Shown piece by piece: positions 1 through 8,705 of a DNA stretch of 22,141 bases (position 1 is the first letter of the stretch; each line of letters starts with the position of its first letter). The DNA lies in assembly GCA_009801015.1 (NCBI GenBank), contig VHZZ01000172.1, forward strand, positions 111,207 to 133,347, written 5' to 3'. This DNA is from Silene noctiflora (taxonomy: Eukaryota; Streptophyta; Magnoliopsida; Caryophyllales; Caryophyllaceae). Made by a program: the position numbers and the translations under genes. The notes beneath the pieces are model-generated. The model made no database searches. It was not told where the DNA came from and saw only the letters and a program-made list of their open reading frames with translations.

Positions 1-500
1 AACACAATCCATTCACGCAATACAATATAAATGTTAATATCATCAATACCAACCACATACGAATAACAAACAAACACCAAGCATCTTACAACTATGTACA
101 CAATAACTAAGTAGGGAAACCCCACCTGAAAAGCAATCACCACGCAGTCAATTCAACGGTCAGAAACGCTCCTATACGAAATCACCTCCTACACATACAT
201 AATCATACAATTACAAACTACCAACAACCACAATCCCCAATTACCCCCAAATCACCCAATTAGGGTTTAAAAAAAATCAACTAAACAACATAAAAACGGT
301 ATCTAGATCTTACCCACAAGACGACGATCGCAACGGTGTAAAGGATTCCGAAAACCGATGACTCTAGCACTTGGATTTGCTAACAACACGAAGTAGAATA
401 CAACTACGTTCTCTCTTTTGCTTTGAGTGATTTTAAGAAAAGATAAAATGAAAAGAAACTGACGGAAAAGGTTATCTCGCGTTATTAACAAAACCCGACT
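1..500 (-). repeat. Possible LTR-like or leader-like repeat region, no gene
   Basis: No coding exon could be supported. Read on the minus strand, the segment runs from a T-rich leader through a GATCGTCGTCTTGTGGGTAAG-like stretch to a pyrimidine-rich CTTTTCAG followed by GTGGGGTTTCCC. This looks like the transcribed leader, with an intron-like acceptor, found in some plant Ty3/Gypsy LTRs. It sits directly next to the palindrome cluster at 521-670. I saw no primer-binding site, no polypurine tract, no matching second LTR and no gag/pol reading frame, so the LTR reading is a guess. A diverged leader of a leftward gene outside the window is an alternative. Confidence 0.25.
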
Positions 501-520
501 AAAAAGACCCGTAAGACCGA

Positions 521-670
521 CTTACTTGATCGAGTAAGTGACTTACTCGATCGAGTAAGTGCCTTACTCGATCGAGTGACACACATACCCGATCGAGTAC
601 CCAACGAACAGACCCTGATTCTAAATTACACTTACTTACTCGATAGAGTAAGCCCTACTCGATAGAGTAG
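521..670. repeat. Cluster of short palindromes, core TACTCGATCGAGTA
   Basis: Six copies of a short palindrome lie within 150 bp: 521-538 (one mismatch), 542-559, 563-578, 588-600 (half eroded), 635-652 and 655-670. The first four share the centre CGATCGAG. The last two carry CGATAGAG instead, so two sub-variants are grouped left and right. Arms are usually extended to CTTACTCGATCGAGTAAG, an 18-bp perfect inverted repeat. Spacers are 2 to 35 bp and not conserved. Similar ACTCGATCGAGT motifs are, to my recollection, common in Caryophyllales repeats. The function is unknown. Confidence 0.85.
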
Positions 671-3180
671 CCTCTGACACAGAAAATCGTAGTATTACAA
701 AAACCAACTTTAAACTTAGAGTCGGAACTCTTAGTATATGTGTTGGTTGAGAATAATTCTTTGATATGTTCAAAGTGTAAACGAGGAAAAATATGTGCAT
801 TGATCTTGCAATTCCTAATCGCTATGATGAGAGGCATTTTAGTTGATGAATTGTACGTCATTTGACATGGTTAAGTGATAATATGACGCTGATCAAGTTT
901 TTCTTCTTTTGGTTTAGAGGAGGATTCCTTAAATATGTTTTGAAGAAATTTTGTTCATTCCAAAATAAGTTTTGGGAATAGGTTAGTTATTCATGCCTTA
1001 ACTTTTGTCAAACTTTGTGTTTAAGTGACCCACAATATTTATTCACTTGGATGTGTTTCTAAGTGTTGGTGAAGATTAATCGACATTTGTCTTGTATTCA
1101 TTACAATGCAAAACTATCTTTTGGTGAGTGGAAGAATTTATAAACTCATTGAGACACCAATGATAGTTTTAACTTCTCTTTATGATTAGATAATAGGAGT
1201 AGTTCCATGATTCATGGTAAATATGAGAGTTTTTCTACTAAAGAGTAACCATTAACTTGTATGTCATGTTATTAGGATTAAGATAAAGTCAATCCTTAAG
1301 ATGTTTTGCTCATTATGGAGGATAATGGGAGTTGTCCTAACTATTCAGTTGTTTTTACCACTTTTAGTAAGTGAGAGCCATCACTTTTAGTAAGTGAGAG
1401 TCTTTACCAATAATATTAAAATGGATCGTTATTATGAAAACATATAGACATTGTAACAATGTGTATTTATGATAATAAGGTTTAAGACTGTTATGAGATA
1501 TGTTCTCAAATGTTCGGATTTGTTCCGCTTTTCTTTTAAGTTTTGGTCATCTATTTGGATTTTATTTTCAAATGGATGTAAATATTATTCTCTCGAATCA
1601 AGGTGCTCGAGAAACTTATATATGTGGATCGATCAATTGAGTTTGTCTCAGATGATTAAGATGGTAAATCCTTGTGTCCTTCAAGGTTATTCATGTGTTG
1701 AATGATCTTCCATATATATTTGAAATTTNATGAATCATTTGTGTGATGATTTAGTTGGAATGGTGGAATTAACGTGGTTATGTATAAATTATATAGGAGA
1801 ATAAGTTCTCCTTGTTAATTGGTGACATATTGGTATTAGAAGAAAAATAATATTCTGGTTATCTCTAAACCTAAGATCAAAAGATGAAAAATGACGGAAT
1901 TTTATAATTATTTTAAGTGACTACTATTATAAAACAAGTTATCATAAGATGTAACACTGGATGTACCGTTATGGTTACATTTAACTATTAAAATGGTCAC
2001 ATAATACCCTCTGAAGCTTCAGATGAAAAATGATCATCTGAAACAAGAATTTGTGTATTTAATAATAAGTCAAATAAAAACAAGTAATTTTTTTTCCACG
2101 TATACTATTCAATTTAGTTCGGCTTCGAGTCAAGTAGGATCACTAGGGCAGTAAAGATCCCCCTTATGAGTTTTAACACAGTTGCATTCTCAGGATTCAA
2201 ATTTAATACCTTTAGTTAAGTTAAGACCAATCTCTTATTAGTTTATCTAGATGCTCATGGGTAACAGAAATCAATTTATAAGATGATCTAAATTTAATTC
2301 TATAGATTAAGGTAATTGTGAACTAGAGTATATTCATCATCTTAGTTTTTATCTTGTACTTTGCATTTACTTTAGTAGAAATAAGAAGGTTAAGAATGTT
2401 GGGCTAATTTAAACTTAATGAAATTAAAGGGACCTAACTACGCAAAGGATAAAGTTAACTTTTGGTTCAACTTGCTTCCTTGTCCATTACATATTGACTC
2501 GTGATGATTTGTCATGCTTTGAGTGAGATAATTCATACAGTTGTGGTTTGACTCTTATTTGAGATTTTATTTACTCTTGCGACGAATTTGAAATTCTAAA
2601 TTTTTTTTACCGGATGTTTTACTCATTCTAAATACCTTTCGTTAATATACAATCCAACCACCATGACTTTTTTCTTTTTATACCATTGGTATCCTTAAAA
2701 TTTTTTATTTAGAGTGTGAATGTAATGATGATAGACGCGTCCATGAGTATTTGAATTTAATTTAAAAAATGTAATTTTTTTACTTAAATTTTGAGCTTGG
2801 CGGAAAAGTTATAGTTACGCTTTAAGATAATATTAAAAAATAGATATTTTTCAAAAACATAGTCATCATAAAACAAAATAGCACAAGTATTACAAAAATA
2901 AAATAAATTATACTAAAAAATAAAAAAGGAGCCAAATAGGCTTAGAGCTCGGGTTCGACTCATATTTAGTTGGATTGAACTCGTACTCTTGTCGAGCTCA
3001 CTCAAATCAAGCACTTCGTACTTTGTATTAACCAGGAAAGCCTATTAAGTGAACAAACTGGATTGACTTTATTTATCTGAATACTTTTATTAGTTGTTTA
3101 TTGTCTACTTAATATTTGTACATAAAGCAATATGGTAGACTGAAATTGAATGGAGGAAGTATAACCGAACCGATTCCGAA
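671..3180. other. AT-rich intergenic region without a recognisable gene
   Basis: Open frames here are short and show no family resemblance. There is a 19-bp direct repeat, CACTTTTAGTAAGTGAGAG, at 1359-1377 and 1382-1400, and a single ambiguous base at 1729. At about 2945-3015 there is a TCGAGCTC/GGTTCGACTC-type stretch of the kind dispersed in plant genomes; it resembles a tRNA B box by chance but has no tRNA fold. Long A/T runs occupy 2690-2930. The segment is probably decayed transposon DNA, but I cannot assign a family. Confidence 0.5.
1359..1400. repeat. Two-copy 19-bp direct repeat
   Basis: CACTTTTAGTAAGTGAGAG occurs identically at 1359-1377 and 1382-1400, separated by 4 bp. It is a small local duplication in non-coding DNA. 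Confidence 0.85.
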
Positions 3181-3334
3181 GACTTGTCAACCGGGCTCAA
3201 TTCGTTTCGCATCCCACAGTCTCTTAGACTCGTAGTGGCAGTACGAAGAGTGTGTGTATCCTCATTTACCATCCCCGCAGTCCCCAGATCCCCTTCCCTA
3301 CCTTCTCGCACTCTTCCTCGAATCGTCGTCTCTC

Positions 3335-6153
3335 ATGGTAATCTCTCCCATTCCGCCATTTTTTTCCCTTAATCAATGGCATAATCACTTAGTTAATTCA
3401 ATGATCTTTAATGTCTTTTGCTAAATCAATGGCGATCTAACAGGCTCAAGCACCAAAACCCATCACCAGTCCGGTTTCGCAATCGCTCTACCCAACTCTC
3501 GCTTTCTTCCTCCTCGCTTTCGGCCTCCTCCTTACTGCCTCGTTCTTCATGTATGATCCTTTTTTTTTTCTTCTTATTTGTCATTAGTTGTTGTCAAATA
3601 CCAGTCATTCGATGTGATTCTGGAGTAATTGGAAATAGTTTCATGTGTTAGTAGCGCAAGGTAAGACTGCCTACATCGGATCCGATTATCTCGCATTTGG
3701 CGGGAGTTCTTTGAGGCACTTGGGTAATGCCGTCGTAACTGATCAATTACTCCCTTCCGTCGGTACCAAACTACCCATTTTTTATAATTCATCCTCGCAT
3801 ATTTGTAGGCCAGGGGTAACTTGTGTGGTGCTCTTATTGCGGTCATCTGTTTCTGAGAATTATGTTGTAATTTTGTTGGTCTGCGGATGGTTTTCGAATC
3901 TTGGTATTGGGTTGACCCCTAGAAAGACTTTACTATCTGGGTTTGATTTTAATATTAGTTATGGAATTTTGGGAATTGTGTTTGGCGGTGAGGTTTCAAA
4001 GAGATTTCTATGTCCTATGTTGATTTGGAACCTTAAGTGTGTGTTCATTGGTGCTTGGCGGGTCACCCATAGTAGTGATATCGTCAGAGGACTAGAGGAA
4101 TTTGGTTTTGGCACAAGGGCCAAGGGGGCGTGAGTTTAAAACGTTTGACCAATCTGTCCCGTTCGGAGGGAGTTAGGAAACGGTGTATTCAAAGAGGTTA
4201 GGAAATACCTGATTCGGGGAAAAGAAAGCTGGTATGAGATAAATGACCTTAACTTCAAAACATTTTTAAACCTATGCAAAGCTATTGCTGTTCTATGAGT
4301 TTTTGTGTGTTGTTGGACACCAAATACTTTATTGAATGGTGATATTTTTTTAATATTCAACCAAATTATATAAGAATTTGGGTCCACATCTAAAAGGCTA
4401 GTTTTGGGAAAGACTAAACAACATTATGTTGATGATGAGCCAACCGGTTTCAGCATGAAATTGACGATTAAATTGGGGACTGAGAAACTAGTGTTTCTGA
4501 CTGCTTCACCATGAAATTAGTGACTAGCTGAAACTGGGAAGTTGGTAACTGTGTGTTAGGATTTTGGAGTTAGTCACTGCTGATGAGTTGATTGAGTTAA
4601 TACGGTCAGATTTTCAAAGATATTATATCTCATATCTGTAGCGCAAATTCTCTTTCTGGGATAAGTGTTATTAAGTTAATACGACTTGTAAGTACCTACT
4701 ATAGGCTTTTCCTATAGTTTTGTATAATATTCGTGAAACAGGACTCCTTAAAGTGTCTGGAGTTAAGCTGACCATGTAGGTTCAATAAAGTCATTTGAAC
4801 TTGTAAGGCCCATGGATGGTATAGATTGGCAGTGTCTTTTCTGTAGGCATGAACGTACTTCATTTTATTTCTTATTTTTGATAAATATGATTTGTGAGTG
4901 GTACTCAAGATTGATATTTTTGTCTCTATTTACATAAAAACTCCATTGTTCATCAGAGTTCAAGAGCTCAACACACTGTATAAGTCTTGAACGTATTAAG
5001 TACTTCTATTTCATCATTTGTTAGTTCTGATGTGTAGCAATGCTGGTTCCTTCTCCTTTTCATTTGATAAAGTTTGTTTTCTAGCTTTCGTATTGGAGGG
5101 GAGAACTAGCAGGCATACATGTACAATCATGTATACCATCCATGAAGTTTTGTTTAAAGCCGCCCTTTTGCATTAAAAAATGGTCTTTGAAGTCCGCGAT
5201 GACATTAATATGCCAATTTCTTCATGCCATGGATATGCTTGTGCCTTTTCAAAAGAGGTTTTTGTGCATTGTGATAACAAATCATAAGAACACTTACGCC
5301 ATGTGTGTGCTTCGTGTACATGGATGGATGTTACACACATTAACGTATTTGGTTTGAGACTTTTGAGTTTTGACATCTATGTATATCTAGTCCAGATTGA
5401 CTTTATATATTACAGAGTAATTCTTAAAGGTGAAAATCTAGTAATGGGTTTTGCAACATTTTAGTAAGTGGTTTTGCAGTATAGTAATACAAAAGCAAAA
5501 GCTTTTGATGGCAACAGCCACCAAGTTTTTGTCTGATCACAGCCGAAGTTGATTACTTGATTTCCAATTCGCAAAAGTGAGGGCTGTGAAATTGATCTAA
5601 GGAATCATACTGTGGACTCGTCAGTAGTTGACAGTGTAGTCAACTCTTTAGGTAGTTTCGTGCTATACAGCTATACCATATATCCAATGCCTTGCTTTAT
5701 CTAATTACTATGCTAAGCAAAACTTTTGTATGCGAGCATTGATGTGTAAATTGTGAAAATTAAGTCCACATCATGAGTATTAGCGTATTGCTCCTCAGCA
5801 AAGTAGGTGTCCATTCGGGATTCTTTGTCTCGTTCTATTAACCTGATCTTGAGTGGCTCATCATGTACTTTCTGGTCTTTTACCATATTTCTTGATTCCT
5901 CTACATCTAAACCGGAATATTTTACTGCAGCTATGAGGCAACTTCATCCAGGAAGAACCGAAGTCTTTCAAGAGAACTAGTCACTGGAGCAGTTGCATCT
6001 GTTTTCATGGTAACCTACTACACTTCTTGTCACACATTAATTGTTAAACTTGACGTTCTATGTGCCTAATGAATTGATGCCAACCTTTTTTTTTTATTGA
6101 TACAGGGTTTCGGATCTTTGTTCTTACTCTTGTCAACTGGCGTTTACGTGTAA
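3335..6153 (+). CDS. TMEM258: TMEM258-type subunit of oligosaccharyltransferase, 78 aa, four coding exons
   Basis: Coding exons are 3335-3337, 3444-3550, 5931-6009 and 6106-6153. They sum to 237 nt, which is 78 codons plus TAA. All three introns are GT-AG. The protein starts MAQAPKPITSP and ends LLLSTGVYV. It has two hydrophobic segments, about residues 17-37 and 53-76, separated by a polar loop with YEATSSRKNRSL. This is the pattern and length I know for the plant homologue of human TMEM258 (Kuduk), a small subunit of the ER oligosaccharyltransferase that transfers the dolichol-linked glycan to Asn-X-Ser/Thr sites. Exon 1 contributes only the ATG, and GT follows immediately. Intron 2 is 2380 bp and carries a SINE fragment. 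The neighbours are unrelated in function. The exon-level match is strong; the role is inferred by family. Confidence 0.94.
3600..3742 (+). mobile_element. SINE fragment (Au/TS-like), 5'-truncated, inside intron 2
   Basis: The segment contains a degenerate pol III B-box-like CATTCGATGTGATTC at about 3606, then GGAAATAGTTTCATGTG. It continues with GGTAAGACTGCCTACATC at 3660, GCATTTGGCGGGAGT at about 3694, and GAGGCACTTGGGTAATG near 3713. This order (B box, GGTAAG.CTGC.TACA, GCGGGAG, GCAC.GGGTA) is the body of plant tRNA-derived SINEs of the Au/TS type as I remember it. No A box is recognisable, so the copy is truncated or decayed. The tail ends in a GTCGT-like remnant rather than a clean TTG repeat. 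It begins about 50 bp inside the intron. An open frame across it (3645-4133) is not a gene. Confidence 0.6.
3743..5930. other. Remainder of large intron 2 of the TMEM258-type gene
   Basis: This is the non-coding bulk of the 2380-bp intron. Open frames inside (for example 4136-4387 and 5142-5357) have no homologue that I recognise and lack exon-like signals. Near 4165 a CGTTCGGAGGGAGTTAG stretch resembles the terminal CTCCCTCCG motif of Stowaway-type MITEs in inverse orientation, but no partner end was found. The acceptor at 5929-5930 has a long pyrimidine-rich lead and TTTACTGCAG. Confidence 0.6.
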
Positions 6154-6358
6154 TGACGAGTTTGATGGTACCATCATTGATATTTCTAATTAAATGTAAT
6201 CGACATTATTGCAAGACTAGCACCATATGAAATGTTTGCCCCGCCTTCCATTGCTAGTTACAGTTGTTGGCGGCTCAATTTTCAGAGTTATGTTTAAATC
6301 CTAGTTCTAGTTTATCACACTCTCATCATGTCCTATTTTTTCAAAGTTTGATATATGT

Positions 6359-6410
6359 GGCCTGACTTTGCAATGGCCAGCAGCGGCCTGACTTTGCAAT
6401 AGCCAGCAGC
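6359..6410 (+). repeat. 26-bp tandem duplication in the 3' flank
   Basis: GGCCTGACTTTGCAATGGCC is the start of a 26-bp unit at 6359-6384. It is repeated at 6385-6410 with one mismatch (ATGG versus ATAG) and followed by a third partial GGC. It lies about 200 bp after the stop codon of the TMEM258-type gene, probably within its 3' untranslated region. Confidence 0.85.
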
Positions 6411-6595
6411 GGCATCAGCCGTGAGTGGTGAAACATGTTTATACTCTTTTGGCAATTCAGTTGAGGATTAGATGTCTGATCTAAGTAAGTTGGGTCATAC
6501 AAACCTGGATTCGTGGTGGATATGAGGAACTTCCCTTCGATTCCGAATTGGGGATTGTGTATGGGGGAAGCATTTGGTTTGGAAATCTATTACCT

Positions 6596-6601
6596 AATAA
6601 A
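6596..6601 (+). terminator. Candidate poly(A) signal AATAAA for the TMEM258-type gene
   Basis: A perfect AATAAA lies about 440 bp after the stop, followed by a U-rich run beginning near 6617. Plant signals are degenerate, so an earlier site is possible. This is the best visible candidate. Confidence 0.4.
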
Positions 6602-6979
6602 TGAATTTTTGTTGTGTTTTTTTTTTTTTTTTTTTTGAAGTTTTGACACAGGCCTTTGTTCTAGTTCGGCTGGTCCGGACTAAGAAGTCTAAAATCGTCT
6701 AGGATCTTGGATCTAGCCATTTAGGTATCGAAAAGTCTCTACGGTCTTGTATTCTTGGACGAGTCAAGGTTGAGTCTTGAGGCAGTGGCAACTGGCAAGC
6801 TAGTGTTTGGGTTTATGTCCTTGGTTTCGGATAGGGCTTGAGATTAGTCTTACTAGTGTAGTAGAGTGATTCAATGTTATGTTCAATCAATAGTGATGAG
6901 TCTAAAAATCAGTCGAGATTTTGAGTTAAACTTGAGTGTGTCAGACTGTCAGTGGGGAGGCCTGGAGTTGAACACTCTT

Positions 6980-7806
6980 GGACCTCTTTTGGTTACTCTT
7001 CTAATTCATGGGAGTTTTAGAATCCCATTAATTGTGTTTTTTAATGCTTGTTTGTTTACCCTAATTCTTCTTGTAAAATGGTGGAATTTAAAACTCCCCC
7101 TACATAATGGGGGAGTTTAATTATCCAACCCCTTTTAGAGAAAAAAGAACATACATCGGATGTATTATCTCAGATTTTACTTGTTTTTGAGCATATGTGC
7201 ATTTTTTCTGAGTTTTTTTTACCTCAAACTATATTTGTTTTTTAGCATATATGTATTTTTTCTGAACTTATTAAAGTTTATAAGTTAGATTTTAATTTCT
7301 TTTCCGTCAAAACTGAAATTTAACTAAGTTTGTATGTAATGTTTTTGAGTTTTATTGTAATCTTTTGAGCTTAATGTTTTAGTGAATAAATTCAAGAACT
7401 TTATAGTAAAACTCATAATTTTAAAAGAAAACTCAAAAACTTTATTATAATGCTCATAAATTATAAAACCGGTAGTAGTACATCAGATGTATAATCCACT
7501 TACTGCCCCCTTCATAGTCATTGGGAACTCCTACATCCATTTCATACCAAATTTACTATTTTGCTCTTAAAAAAAAAAGAAATTTATATTAGGCAAGGGT
7601 ATATTTGTATTTATTGATCAAAAACATGTGAATTGAAATAAGGTAACCAAACGACTTTTGGGAGTTTAATTCATGGGAAAAACAAATTCCCACATAGCAA
7701 CCAAACATACTTTTTGCAATTCATGTGAATTTTAATGTAGTAATTAAATTCATGTGGATTGCAAACTAACACATGAATTTAATTTCTCCATCAACCAAAC
7801 GAGACT
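6980..7806. mobile_element. Composite inverted-repeat (MITE-like) insertion
   Basis: The left edge has CTCTTTTGGTT at about 6982. The right edge has AACCAAACGAG at about 7793, an imperfect inverted repeat. Further CAACCAAAC/GTAACCAAAC copies sit at about 7641 and 7698, and GGGAGTTTAATT occurs near both sides (about 7112 and 7661). An inner block is bounded by CATACATCGGATGTAT at about 7151 and GTACATCAGATGTATAATCC at about 7478. Its two halves are rough reverse complements, rich in TTTTGAGTTTT on the left and AAAACTCAAAAAC on the right. This suggests one foldback element nested in another. There is no transposase reading frame, and target-site duplications could not be fixed by eye. Confidence 0.5.
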
Positions 7807-8540
7807 TGTGGTTAGAACTTAAGAAATCACTTCGAAAGAGTTGCACAAGTCTACACCAAATATTGTAAAGTTGACAACTTTGTTGGTCTCACTTAAATAT
7901 TTCACAATCATTTCCTCACCTAAATGCATAACCAACTTCACATTCTTAACATTCTTGAAATTCTGCCGATGTTAGCTAGCTTAGCCGGTAAAATTATGAG
8001 GGGTGATACTCATAACAAGAGTTCAATCCGCCTGCCTAATTGCCCTTATTTCTCCCTTTAGAAATAAAAAAAGAAAAATTAAATATTCTTGAAATTCTTA
8101 AGGAATTTGCCAATTGTCATATACTTCGAACTAAGTTGATAGCAAATATGTTGTCACATTTGATTACTATTAGTTTCAAAATTTCTGAAACTTTAACTAT
8201 TAGAATGTCTTCTTTGCTTTTAACAAAAAAATTATATTCCCACGTTACCCTGACATTCTGTTATCTCGATTGTCTTATTGATTCTATTAAATCAACAACT
8301 TTCGGCTATTAACAAATTATTATTTTTTTATTAAAACCGCTCTTTGTTAAGATTTTTTACAACTATTCTTTTATTTTCACCTGATTTAAATGATTGTAAG
8401 TATTGTCTTAACTTAAATTAGAGCGATCTAAACCCTTAATCAAAAATTTGTGTTTTGACAAGAAAAAAATTATGAGTTTTAGTACCACCGATTTTATAGT
8501 TTATGAAATGGGTGTGTTGTCATTTTCTTACAATCAGTCG
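7807..8540. other. AT-rich upstream region of the MSI4/FVE gene
   Basis: There is no supported gene. An open frame at 8040-8312 is Ile/Leu/Lys/Ser-rich, as expected from AT-rich DNA, and resembles no family I know. The proximal promoter must lie in this stretch, but apart from the TATA box just downstream I could not identify specific elements. Confidence 0.5.
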
Positions 8541-8543
8541 ACT

Positions 8544-8551
8544 TATATATA
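8544..8551 (+). promoter_or_regulatory. TATA box of the MSI4/FVE gene
   Basis: TATATATA is followed by a C-rich ACCCCCTCTCCCAACCCCC stretch, a typical plant core promoter with a downstream pyrimidine patch. It lies 162 bp upstream of the start codon. This implies a transcription start near 8575-8590 and a leader of about 120-130 nt. Confidence 0.6.
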
Positions 8552-8572
8552 CCCCCTCTCCCAACCCCCAAA

Positions 8573-8596
8573 ATGCAGCCACAATCGTCGGCTTGA
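8573..8596 (+). other. Possible 7-codon upstream ORF
   Basis: ATG at 8573 opens a frame of seven codons closed by TGA at 8594-8596. It lies only about 22 bp past the TATA box, so it may be outside the transcript or at its extreme 5' end. A regulatory role is uncertain. Confidence 0.25.
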
Positions 8597-8705
8597 CAAC
8601 TCGGGACTCTCACCGTCGACAACTCAGAGAAGAAACAACACCAACGATAACGATAACGACACCGTTTCGACGAAGAATTAGAAGAAGAAAAAGAAGAAAT
8701 AGAAA

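Noticed and set aside
2940-3015. tRNA-like GGGTTCGACTC (B-box resemblance)
   Set aside because: No acceptor stem, D-loop or anticodon arm can be drawn around it; it sits in a TCGAGCTC low-complexity stretch.
3645-4133. 162-codon open frame on the plus strand
   Set aside because: It lies wholly inside intron 2 of the TMEM258-type gene, begins in the SINE body (GGTAAGACTGCCTACATC) and shows no protein family features.
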